Assembly: GCA_017993835.1 (NCBI GenBank)
Contig: JAGOLX010000002.1
Location: forward strand, 175,516 to 239,515
Length of the DNA: 64,000 nucleotides
Reading direction: 5' to 3'
Source: Phycisphaerae bacterium
Lineage (GTDB): Bacteria > Planctomycetota > Phycisphaerae > Sedimentisphaerales > Anaerobacaceae
Each line of letters starts with the position of its first letter. Position 1 is the first letter of the stretch. Under the pieces are notes generated by a model. It saw only the letters and a list, made by a program, of their open reading frames with translations. It had not been told where the DNA came from and did not search any database. Below, in pieces: positions 46,188 to 55,071 of this stretch. The position numbers and the translations under genes were made by a program.

Positions 46188-46886
46188 ATGGAGCCAGCAG
46201 GAGATTTTGTAACCAAGCTGCCCAGTTCCAGTAAGACGGAGTCTCTCATCCGGGCCTTGCAGAACTACATCATCGACAGCGGCCTGAAACCGGGGATGCC
46301 CATCATGGCCGAACGCGAGATGGCCAGTCGTTTCGGGGTTGGCCGATACAGCTTGCGCGAGGCCCTGCGAGTGGCCCAGTCCCAGGGTCTGATCGAGATC
46401 AACCAGGGGTGCAGGCCGAGAGTCGCCAAGCCGTCTCCTCAGGCCGCCGCTCAGGTCCTGTCGCTGAATATCCGCAGGTCGGCGCAGACGCTGACCCACC
46501 TGATCGAGGCACGTATCTACATCGAATGCGGGATCGCGCGCTATGCGGCCCAGCGTCGCACGGACGCGCATGTGCGGGCACTGAGCCAGACGATCGCGGA
46601 CATGGACAGTCACAAGCAAGACACGAAGCTCTGTGTGGATCGAGACCTCGATTTCCACAATATCCTGTTGCAGGCGGCAGACAACGAGGTGTTTCAAATC
46701 ATGTTGCAGCCGGTCGCGGAACTGCTGCGTGAATCCCGCGACAAGACGATGGCCGTGAACGTCGAGAGAGCCATTTCCGGACATCGGGCCATCCGGGACG
46801 CTGTCTGCGCAGGGAATCCCGATCAAGCGGAACAAGCCATGCGAAGCCATCTGGCTATGGCACAGGAAGATATAGGAGAGCAGTAG
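46188..46886 (+). CDS. GntR-family regulator, FadR/FCD type (2)
   Basis: 232 residues. The winged helix (MAEREMASRFGVGRYSLREA) and FCD domain align along the full length with the regulator at 35734. Conserved metal ligands are D and H in DRDLDFHNILL, H in SGHRAI and H in RSHLAMA. It stands alone between the rhamnosidase operon and the pseudopilin region and may control the second rhamnosidase or cross-regulate the first cluster. Confidence 0.9.
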   Translation: MEPAGDFVTKLPSSSKTESLIRALQNYIIDSGLKPGMPIMAEREMASRFGVGRYSLREALRVAQSQGLIEINQGCRPRVAKPSPQAAAQVLSLNIRRSAQTLTHLIEARIYIECGIARYAAQRRTDAHVRALSQTIADMDSHKQDTKLCVDRDLDFHNILLQAADNEVFQIMLQPVAELLRESRDKTMAVNVERAISGHRAIRDAVCAGNPDQAEQAMRSHLAMAQEDIGEQ

Positions 46887-47439
46887 CCGGTCACAATACA
46901 CACGCAAGAACAGTACCACGCAGTAGACTCACGAAGAACGGGGGGGGCCGACAACTTCTTGGGGTTTCGTAGATCGCGAGGAGGAGTGATGGCTACGCGT
47001 GGCGGGTCAAAGCGACAGGGCGACAGGTGCGATCGTTTCTGAGGACATTCGATGACTGTTTGGGCCTGGGCAGGTCGGAGGGGTGTCGGTCCCTGTACGG
47101 ACACAGTCAGTCGTCCCGGTCGCCCGACAGGGGCATTGAGCGGCTCCTGTCATCGGCCAAGGTCGCCCTGCGAATGCGCCTGGATTCCCTCCACGATCCG
47201 TTCTGGGACGCGCCCCCTGTTTCCCATGCCATCGTTTGTCACAGGAATAGCGAGAGAAGAGACGTACAAGCCGCCGGGACTCTCAGCTTGGGGCGTGCTG
47301 CGCGCGGACGCCGACTCAGGCCATGCACACCGGAGAAGCTATGAACGAACCGTGCCGTGGCACGGAGGACCAGGTCAGACAGAGACTGTTGCAGGATCAG
47401 AACAGCCGTTATGGCGGTGATTTGGAAGGAGTATGGAAG
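46887..47439 (+). other. Intergenic region before the pseudopilin gene
   Basis: 553 bases with no convincing gene, RNA or promoter. The only structure is the small perfect hairpin CCGTGCC-GT-GGCACGG at 47350-47365. The frame before the pseudopilin is open for 39 codons but precedes a normal prepilin leader and is not counted as coding. Confidence 0.5.
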
Positions 47440-48252
47440 ATGAGCAGGAAACGGTCCAGGGGCTTCACGCTGATCGAACTACTTGTCGTTGTCTCTATCC
47501 TCGCCGTTCTCATGGCGATCCTGCTGCCCACGCTCGGCAAGGTGCGGAAGAGCGGCTGGCGCACGTTCTGTGCGAACAACCAGCACGAATGGGGAGTCGC
47601 CCTTCACATGTATGCTGCGGACAATGAGGGCTTCTTTCCCGACAACACGGACGGCTACGATATCAGTTGGCTCGGAGTCAGGATGGCGGCCTTCTGGAAG
47701 ACGTACCTGGTCGAATCCAAGAGGACAGCAGAGGAGAAGCCTCGCGCGCACGTTCTGTTCTGTCCCACCGACAAATGGCACCGGCTCGCCGACCTGTGGC
47801 GAAACGACGACCCGCAGGCTGCCAAGAAACCCGTCCTCACCGGGTATTTCTACCTGCCGCATCGCAACCTGAGCGGCAGTTGCGAATACAACTGCAACGG
47901 CATTGGCGAGTGGCACGCACGCAAGAAACTCGGAGGCAAGTACAGCGCCGCGCCGGTGATGAGCGACCGCCTGCAAGCTGTGGGAACGTGGTCGCCCTCC
48001 GCCAACAACGGCACCCTGAAGTGGGAAGTGACAGACGGCGAGACCGGCGAGACCGTTCCTTCGGCGACGCACGCCAAAGCGAACAACGGTGAGCCGGAAG
48101 GCGGGAACTTCCTGTTCGAAGATGGCCGCGTCGAGTGGCGCATGTGGAATCGTAACGATGCCAGGAGCACGATCGACCTCGGCTCCAAGATCGGAACCTG
48201 GTTGTTCTTCTACAAGCTCCCTGGCATTGCGGTGGGGAAGAAGGCAGGCTAG
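47440..48252 (+). CDS. Type II pseudopilin-like protein, DUF1559-type
   Basis: 270 residues. The leader MSRKRSRGFTLIELLVVVS has the Gly-Phe prepilin cleavage site followed by a hydrophobic helix. The C-terminus has NFLFEDGRVEWRMWN, like the H-X9-DG tail of planctomycetal DUF1559 proteins. These are surface pseudopilins present in huge numbers in Planctomycetota. GGAAGGAG lies eight bases upstream. It is followed by a large binding protein, so it may present or secrete surface components. Confidence 0.82.
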   Translation: MSRKRSRGFTLIELLVVVSILAVLMAILLPTLGKVRKSGWRTFCANNQHEWGVALHMYAADNEGFFPDNTDGYDISWLGVRMAAFWKTYLVESKRTAEEKPRAHVLFCPTDKWHRLADLWRNDDPQAAKKPVLTGYFYLPHRNLSGSCEYNCNGIGEWHARKKLGGKYSAAPVMSDRLQAVGTWSPSANNGTLKWEVTDGETGETVPSATHAKANNGEPEGGNFLFEDGRVEWRMWNRNDARSTIDLGSKIGTWLFFYKLPGIAVGKKAG

Positions 48253-48347
48253 ACAGGACAGGCAATCAATGGCGTACAAATCCTCGTTGTAGGCATTCTG
48301 CGGCAAGAACGGTCTGTGTAGGAGCTAGGCTCCAAAGGAGGATGATC

Positions 48348-51300
48348 ATGAGATTAGTGACTGTGTCTGTTGTTCTGGGAGTAGTCCTGCTGGCTGGGGT
48401 TCCCGCTCAGGCGGAGAACACCGGAGTTGCGGTCGGCTCGTCACGCCTTATCGTCGACCTCGATTACAGCGACACGTTTACCGGCACGGATGCAGGTGGA
48501 ATGGCCGGCAGGAGTTGGGGGGTCTATCCGGTGCCCGCCGAGGGGTTGCCCGTCGAGAACTGCTACGGCAATCCCCAACGACAATGGCCCGAGGCCTACT
48601 GGTCCATCAACTCCGATGACAACGCGCTTCCCGGCAACACCCCCTGGCCCGGCGGCAACGGCGCCGGCTCCGAGACGGGCATGACCCAAACCGGCGGCAG
48701 CGGCAATGACTGGAGCATCGCCTACGGCCTGCGGACGGACTTTGTCGTGCAGGTGGACGGCGTGCAATGCGACGACCGCTTCGACATCTGGATCTCCGCC
48801 AGCGGCGTCGACACCTTCTTCGATGCCCAGGCGCTGGCCGTGTTCTTCCGGGGCAGCGACTACGCGGGAAGCTGGGGCAAGATCGGCATCTTCCACAACG
48901 GGGAATACGACAGCGGCCTCAAGTCGACAGCCCCGATCGGCGAATGGCACAACTTCGCAGTTCACTTCATGCTGGACGACAACAAGATCGAGATCTTCAC
49001 GGACGAGACCTCGCTGGGCATGGTGGACCTGAAAGAGCTTCTTCCCGATACGGACTTCTCCAACGCGGTGATTGGCTGCGGGTACTACGGCGAGAGCAGC
49101 GACCGCATGTGGACGGACAACTTCCAGGTCGGCTCCCGAGTGGGTGCGACGAAGGCCTCCAAACCGTATCCGACGGACGGCAGCGACGACGTGCTGCGGG
49201 ACATCGTCCTGAGCTGGACGCCGGGAGCATCCGCTGACGCACACGATGTGTACTTCGGCACGGACCTCGACAAGGTCACCGATGCGGCCCGAGAGAAGCC
49301 GCAGGATGTCCTGGCAAGTCAGGCACAGGATCTGAGCAGCTACAATCCCCAGGCGCCTCTGCAGTTCGGTCAGACCTACTACTGGCGCGTCGATGAGGTC
49401 ACAGGCAACACGATCTACAAGGGGAGCGTCTGGAGCTTCACGGTGGAACCCTACTCGATTCCGATCGAGGGCGTCCAGGCCACGGCTTCCAGCCAGGATT
49501 CCGATGCAAGCGGCCCCGAGAAGACCGTCGATGGCTCCGGGCTCAATGATGCGGATCAACACTCGACGGAAGAAGGGACCATGTGGCGCAGCGCCGCCGG
49601 CGATGTGTCGCCCTGGATCCAGTTCGAGTTCGACAAGGCCTACAAGCTGGATCGCATGCTGGTGTGGAATTCCAACGGCGACACGGAAGCCCTTGCGGGC
49701 CTCGGCGTCAAGGACGTGAACATCGTCGTCAGCACCGACGGCGCCACCTGGACTCCCGTGGAGGGTGTTCCGGCATTTGCCCAGACAACAGGGCAGGACG
49801 GCTATGAGGCCAATACGGTCGTCCAGTTCGGCAACGTGATGGCCAAGATGGTCAGGATCAACGTCGAGAGCAATCAGGCCGGGCTGGTTGCGGCCTATGG
49901 TCTCAGCGAAGTGCGCTTCTTCGCGATTCCCACCTATGCCCGAGAGCCCGAACCTGCGGCCGGCGATATCGCCAGCGGCATCGAGGTCGAACTGAGCTGG
50001 CGCGCGGGACGAGAAGCCGTCTCCCATGAGGTCTACCTGGGCACAGACGCCAACGACCTGACGCTGGTCGACACGGTGGCCGGAAACACCTATACCTTGA
50101 GCTCGCTGTTGTACGGAACCACGTACTACTGGTCTGTCACTGAGGTCAATGACGCAGGGACCCCGGCGTCCTACGCCGGCGACGTCTGGAGCTTCTCCAC
50201 GCTGGCCTACAGTGTGGTAGACGACTTCGAGGCCTATAACGACGAGGAGGGTCTGGGCACCCGCATCTACGAGTCCTGGATCGACGGCTGGGGCACGACC
50301 AACAACGGCGCGATCGCCGGCCATGAGGATGTCCCCTTCGCGGAGAAGACGATTGTCTATGCCGGCAAGCAGTCCTTGCCCCTCTCCTATGACAACAGTT
50401 CTGCCCCCTTGTCGGAGGCGACGTTGTCATTCAATGCCTCTGACTGGACTATCAGAGGGATTCAGACGTTGTCCCTCATGTTCCACGGCGCGACGGGCAA
50501 CACCGGCCAACTGTACATCAAGATCAACAGCACCAAGATCGCCTATGACGGCGATGCCGCCGATATTGCCCGCGCCGAATGGCAGGCGTGGAATATCGAT
50601 TTGGCGACAGTGAACGCCGATCTGCAGGATGTTACCAGTCTGACCGTCGGGGTGGACGGCGCCGGCGCCAAGGGCCTGCTCTATGTCGATGCGATCTGCC
50701 TGTATCCTCAAGTTGGCGAGTTGATCTCGCCGGTCGAGCCCACCCCCGAAGGTCTGATCGCGCACATCGAGTTCGAAGGCAACGTCAACGACAGTTCGGG
50801 CCAGGGCAACCACGGCACAGCGCTGGACAGTCCCACCTATGGCCCCGGCGTGGACGGCCAGGCTATCGACTTGAATGGCTGGAGCCAGGCCGTTCGTATC
50901 GCTCATTCCCCGACGTTGAAGCCGGAATCGGCGATCACCATCAGCGCCTGGGTGAAACCGGACGACATCACCTTCAACCGGTGGTGCGAGATCTACAGAA
51001 AGGAAGACGGAAGCGCCCGCCACCTTCTCTCGTTCCAGGAATGGGGCACCATTCTGTCTCTGGGTCTGGGCGTCAACGGGCGCTACGCGGAGCTGGACAC
51101 GCCCATCAATCCGTCGGACTATACCGATGGAGAGTGGCATCTCGTCACGGCGACGTACGATGGTTCGCACAAGAGAGTCTACGCCGATGGCGGACTGCTC
51201 GGCGTGGCAGCGGCCAGCGGACCGATAATGACAACTGGGTCGGCAAGTGGTTATATTGGCTCGTCGGACGGCAGTTCGGAATTCCTGGATGCCCAGATTG

Positions 51301-51389
51301 ACGACTTCCGATTGTACTCGCGTGCTCTGTCTCTGGGAGAGATTCTCTGGTTGGCCGGCAGAACCACGCCAGTCCACAAGCCGTTCTGA
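48348..51389 (+). CDS. Large secreted LamG/discoidin/Fn3-like carbohydrate-binding protein (2)
   Basis: 1013 residues with signal ending near VPAQAEN. Order: ConA-like domain (25-265), Fn3-like with HDVYFGTDLDKV and YYWRVDEVTG (268-365), discoidin (370-530), Fn3-like (540-620), DDFEAYND segment and binding domain (625-795), LamG (805-1005) with HIEFEGNVNDSSGQGNHG. No catalytic domain. It shares most modules with the protein at 16069-18981. AAAGGAGG lies six bases before ATG 48348. It precedes the second rhamnosidase and may bind the same glycan. Confidence 0.8.
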   Translation: MRLVTVSVVLGVVLLAGVPAQAENTGVAVGSSRLIVDLDYSDTFTGTDAGGMAGRSWGVYPVPAEGLPVENCYGNPQRQWPEAYWSINSDDNALPGNTPWPGGNGAGSETGMTQTGGSGNDWSIAYGLRTDFVVQVDGVQCDDRFDIWISASGVDTFFDAQALAVFFRGSDYAGSWGKIGIFHNGEYDSGLKSTAPIGEWHNFAVHFMLDDNKIEIFTDETSLGMVDLKELLPDTDFSNAVIGCGYYGESSDRMWTDNFQVGSRVGATKASKPYPTDGSDDVLRDIVLSWTPGASADAHDVYFGTDLDKVTDAAREKPQDVLASQAQDLSSYNPQAPLQFGQTYYWRVDEVTGNTIYKGSVWSFTVEPYSIPIEGVQATASSQDSDASGPEKTVDGSGLNDADQHSTEEGTMWRSAAGDVSPWIQFEFDKAYKLDRMLVWNSNGDTEALAGLGVKDVNIVVSTDGATWTPVEGVPAFAQTTGQDGYEANTVVQFGNVMAKMVRINVESNQAGLVAAYGLSEVRFFAIPTYAREPEPAAGDIASGIEVELSWRAGREAVSHEVYLGTDANDLTLVDTVAGNTYTLSSLLYGTTYYWSVTEVNDAGTPASYAGDVWSFSTLAYSVVDDFEAYNDEEGLGTRIYESWIDGWGTTNNGAIAGHEDVPFAEKTIVYAGKQSLPLSYDNSSAPLSEATLSFNASDWTIRGIQTLSLMFHGATGNTGQLYIKINSTKIAYDGDAADIARAEWQAWNIDLATVNADLQDVTSLTVGVDGAGAKGLLYVDAICLYPQVGELISPVEPTPEGLIAHIEFEGNVNDSSGQGNHGTALDSPTYGPGVDGQAIDLNGWSQAVRIAHSPTLKPESAITISAWVKPDDITFNRWCEIYRKEDGSARHLLSFQEWGTILSLGLGVNGRYAELDTPINPSDYTDGEWHLVTATYDGSHKRVYADGGLLGVAAASGPIMTTGSASGYIGSSDGSSEFLDAQIDDFRLYSRALSLGEILWLAGRTTPVHKPF

Positions 51390-51412
51390 TCGAAAGAAGA
51401 GATCTGTATGGC

Positions 51413-51446
51413 GGAGGGGACCTCCCGCTGAAGGGGGGTCCCCTCC
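51413..51446. terminator. Strong GC-rich hairpin between LamG and GH78 genes
   Basis: GGAGGGGACCTCCC (51413-51426), a six-base loop and GGGGGGTCCCCTCC (51433-51446), paired at 13 of 14 positions. No T-run follows. It may slow transcription or stabilise the upstream message rather than stop it fully. Confidence 0.5.
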
Positions 51447-51482
51447 AGAGGATACCGGACTGGATCACGTGAAGGAAACTGT

Positions 51483-54400
51483 ATGGAATGGAAGAAGATG
51501 CCCACGACAAACCACGGCTCAAGCCCCTTCGTGCCCTGTCTCATCGCTGTCCTGACAGTACTATGTTGCGGCCAAATCGTCGCAGCAGCCCAGGTGACGG
51601 ACTTGCGATGTGAGTACCTCCGCGACCCGCTCGGAGTCGATACGCCCAAGCCGCGGCTGAGCTGGGTCTTCGAGTCTCTGGAGCGTGGGCAGAAACAGAG
51701 CGCCTACCGAATCCTGGTGGCCCAGAGCGAGGAGAAGCTCGATGCGGACCAGGGCGACCTCTGGGACAGCGGGAAGGTCGAGTCGGACCAGACGATTCAG
51801 GTGGTCTACTCCGGCAGGTCGCTGACCAGCCGTATGCGATGCTGTTGGAAGGTTCGCGTGTGGGACAAGGACGGCACCCCATCGAGCTGGTCCAAACCGG
51901 CGCTGTGGTCCATGGGACTGCTCCAGCCCTCCGACTGGACGGCGCAGTGGATTGCGCACGAAGGGCCCGCGCAGTCTCGATCTCCGCACAACGGCTATCA
52001 CAGCGATTTTGCCAACTCGGCCGATGCCACGAAGTGGGTGGCTGTCGATCTCGGCCAATCGAGGCCAATCGATGCGGTCCGCCTGTTTCCCGCTCGTCCG
52101 TTCGATTATCAGGATACCCCGGGTTTCCTGTTCCCGGTGCGGTTCCGGATCGAGGTCGCGCAGCAGGCCGACTTCTCGGACGCCAGGACGGTGGTGGATC
52201 GCACCGCCGAAGACCTCGCAAATCCCGGCGACGATGCGCTGGTCTATCCGTTTGCGCCGGTCCAGGCTCGTCACGTGCGGGTGACTGCGACGAAGCTGCG
52301 CCGACGCGACGGGAACAACTTCGGTCTCGCACTGGCGGAGATGTACGTCCTGGCCGGCGAGAAGAACGTTGCGCAGGGCGCCGCTGTAACGGCCCTGGAT
52401 TCCATCGATACCGAGGCCTGGTCGAAGGCGAAACTCGTGGATGGACGGGCGAAGGCGGATGCCGGCGGCGTGGAATTGAGACCGGCCACGATGATGCGCA
52501 AGTCGTTCACCGTAGACGGGCCGGTGCGCCGGGCCACCGCGTACGTCACCGGTTTGGGTCTGTACGAGTTGCACCTGAACGGCAAGCGGGTGGGCGATCA
52601 TATCCTGGCGCCGGAGTACACGGTGTATGACAAGCGGGTACAGTATCAGACGTTCGATGTGACGGACCTGCTCGTGTCCGGAGACAACGCGCTGGGCGCC
52701 CTGCTGGGCGATGGCTGGTACGCCGGACGGTTCTTCGGGTCTCCTGCGCCCAGCGACCGGCCCTTTCACGGGCAGAGAGGTCTTATCCTCCGGCTCGACA
52801 TCGAGCTAACCGGTGGGAAGACACAGACGATTGTCACGGACGGATCGTGGCGATGCACGAGCGATGGGCCGATCCGGTCCGACAGCATCTACGACGGCGA
52901 AGTGTACGACGCGCGCAAGGAAATGCCCGGCTGGGACCGCTCGGGCTTCGATGACAGTCGATGGCACGCCGTGCACATCGTCCAGGATCTTGCCCGGGTG
53001 AACCTGGTATGGCAGCGCAACGAGCCGATCCGGGTGGTCCAGGAGCGTAAGCCCGTGAACGCGACGGAGCCCAAGCCGGGCGTCCACGTGTTCGATCTCG
53101 GCCAGAACATGGTGGGCTGGTGCAGGCTCAAAGTGCGCGGGCCGGCGGGCAGCACCGTCAGGTTGCGTCACGCGGAAATGCTCAACGATGACGGCACGAT
53201 CTACACCGACAACATCCGTGGCGCAGACCAGATGGAGACGTACACCAAGCGCACCGACGGCGAGGAGGTGTACGAGCCGCGGTTCACCTATCACGGCTTC
53301 CGTTACGTGGAGCTGACGGGAGTGTCCTACAGGCCCACGGCAGCAGATATCGTCGGGCGGGTGTTCTATTCCGCTGCGCCTGATGCCGGGCAGTTCGAGT
53401 GTTCGAACGAGCTCGTCAATCAGATCATGCACATGATCGTCTGGGTGCAGCGCGGCAACATGCACAGCATACCCACCGACTGTCCGCAGCGGAACGAACG
53501 CGCGGGGTGGATGGGAGATATTCAGGCATTCGGGCAAACAGCCATATTCAATATGGACATGGCCGGGTTCTTCAGCAAGTGGATACCGGACGTGCGCGAT
53601 TCCCAGGCCAAGGACGGACGCTATCCGAATTTTGCCCCGATGTACGAGGATACGTGGTCGGGCGGGACGCCGGCCTGGGCCGACGCGGGCACCGTCGTGC
53701 CCTGGCGCATGTACGAGAACTACGCGGATACGCGCCTGCTCGAGGAGCATTTCGAATCCGCCCGGCGCTGGGTCGATTTCGTCCACAGCAAGAACCCGAA
53801 CATGCTCTGGGAGAACGAGCTGGGCAGCAAGTACAACGACTGGCTCAACGGCGATACGATCATCATGAATGGCTGGCCCAGAACGGGCGGCGCGGTGCCG
53901 CCGCACGTGCTCGCCACCGCCTTCTTCGCTCACTCGACCGAGATCGTGGCGAAGATGGCCGCTGTCATCGGTCGCAAAGACGAGGCGCTGAAGTACGCGC
54001 GGATGTTCGAAGACATCAAGACCGCTTTCAACAAGAAATACGTCAACGCCGACGGTCGGATTGAAGGCGACACGCAGGCGGGCTATGCCCTGGCCCTGAA
54101 CTTCAACCTGTTGCCCGCCGGACTGCGGCCGAATGCGGCACAGCACATGGTCGAAGGGTTCAAACGGTACGATGCGCACATGTCCACCGGCATCCAAACC
54201 ACGCATCGCCTGATGCTGGAGCTGACGCGCAACGGGTACAACGACGAAGCGTATCGCCTGCTCTGCCTGCGCACCTTCCCGTCGTGGGGATTCATGGTGG
54301 AGCAGGGCGCCACCACGATCTGGGAACGCTGGGACGGCTACGTCAAAGGTCGAGGTTTTCAAAACGCCGGCATGAACTCGTTCAACCATTGGGCCTTGGG

Positions 54401-54776
54401 CTCCGTGGGCGAGTGGATGTGGCGGAACATCATCGGGATCAACCCAGATGAGGAATACCCCGCGTACAAGCGCTTCACGATTCGGCCGCGTCCGGGTGGC
54501 GGGCTCGAATGGGCGAAGGGCACCTATGAATCGATTCGCGGCCCCATCGCGATCGACTGGAGGATCGCAGACGGCGTGTTCACGTTGAATGCCACGGTCC
54601 CGGCCAACACCACCGCCACGGTGTACTTACCGACGACGAACCCCGAATCCGTCACGGAAGGCGGCAACGAGCCGGCTCAGGCCAAGGGGATCACGTTCCT
54701 TCGCGTGGAAGATGGGAACGCGGTCTTCGCTGTGGAGTCGGGACGTTATGTCTTTGCGTCGGAGTGGAGGCCGTAG
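51483..54776 (+). CDS. Secreted alpha-L-rhamnosidase, GH78 (2)
   Basis: 1097 residues, signal ending near IVAAAQV. It has the same layout as the first GH78: Fn3-like front (LRCEYLRDPLGVD), discoidin-like insert (NGYHSDFANSADATKW), two jelly-rolls, the barrel and a final sandwich. The catalytic segment is TDCPQRNERAGWMGD, the more common GH78 form, with Asn where Asp is usual, and GATTIWERWDG gives the base. The two enzymes are related but clearly diverged, suggesting different linkage or glycan preference. Confidence 0.92.
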   Translation: MEWKKMPTTNHGSSPFVPCLIAVLTVLCCGQIVAAAQVTDLRCEYLRDPLGVDTPKPRLSWVFESLERGQKQSAYRILVAQSEEKLDADQGDLWDSGKVESDQTIQVVYSGRSLTSRMRCCWKVRVWDKDGTPSSWSKPALWSMGLLQPSDWTAQWIAHEGPAQSRSPHNGYHSDFANSADATKWVAVDLGQSRPIDAVRLFPARPFDYQDTPGFLFPVRFRIEVAQQADFSDARTVVDRTAEDLANPGDDALVYPFAPVQARHVRVTATKLRRRDGNNFGLALAEMYVLAGEKNVAQGAAVTALDSIDTEAWSKAKLVDGRAKADAGGVELRPATMMRKSFTVDGPVRRATAYVTGLGLYELHLNGKRVGDHILAPEYTVYDKRVQYQTFDVTDLLVSGDNALGALLGDGWYAGRFFGSPAPSDRPFHGQRGLILRLDIELTGGKTQTIVTDGSWRCTSDGPIRSDSIYDGEVYDARKEMPGWDRSGFDDSRWHAVHIVQDLARVNLVWQRNEPIRVVQERKPVNATEPKPGVHVFDLGQNMVGWCRLKVRGPAGSTVRLRHAEMLNDDGTIYTDNIRGADQMETYTKRTDGEEVYEPRFTYHGFRYVELTGVSYRPTAADIVGRVFYSAAPDAGQFECSNELVNQIMHMIVWVQRGNMHSIPTDCPQRNERAGWMGDIQAFGQTAIFNMDMAGFFSKWIPDVRDSQAKDGRYPNFAPMYEDTWSGGTPAWADAGTVVPWRMYENYADTRLLEEHFESARRWVDFVHSKNPNMLWENELGSKYNDWLNGDTIIMNGWPRTGGAVPPHVLATAFFAHSTEIVAKMAAVIGRKDEALKYARMFEDIKTAFNKKYVNADGRIEGDTQAGYALALNFNLLPAGLRPNAAQHMVEGFKRYDAHMSTGIQTTHRLMLELTRNGYNDEAYRLLCLRTFPSWGFMVEQGATTIWERWDGYVKGRGFQNAGMNSFNHWALGSVGEWMWRNIIGINPDEEYPAYKRFTIRPRPGGGLEWAKGTYESIRGPIAIDWRIADGVFTLNATVPANTTATVYLPTTNPESVTEGGNEPAQAKGITFLRVEDGNAVFAVESGRYVFASEWRP

Positions 54777-54786
54777 GATGAGCCGG

Positions 54787-54811
54787 CGACACACGGATTC
54801 TCGGTGTGTCG
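54787..54811. terminator. Hairpin after the second rhamnosidase
   Basis: CGACACAC (54787-54794) and GTGTGTCG (54804-54811) form an eight-base stem with a nine-base loop, eleven bases after the GH78 stop. No T-run follows. The rest of the 295-base gap to the channel gene holds nothing I recognise. Confidence 0.4.
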
Positions 54812-55071
54812 AACCCAAACAGACTGAAGATCCGCGTGTCAGCCGTTCGGGATAGGCGCGCGCCCCCGCTGGTCTGATTGACGATCGCCAGGTACGGGAG
54901 TCGCGGACGTTGTCGGCCAGAGCGTTGACACCCAGCGCCTTAGCGGCGATACTGTCCCGCATGAGCCACCGTATCGTTTGTCTGGCCCGCAAGGTCTGTT
55001 GTCCGGATGGTATCCAACCGACTCACGGAAGATCCGGACCGTTGCGAACGGTCAGAAGGACACATAATCCT

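Noticed and set aside
47323..47439. N-terminal extension of the pseudopilin
   Set aside because: Prepilin leaders are short and basic, and a good binding site precedes ATG 47440.
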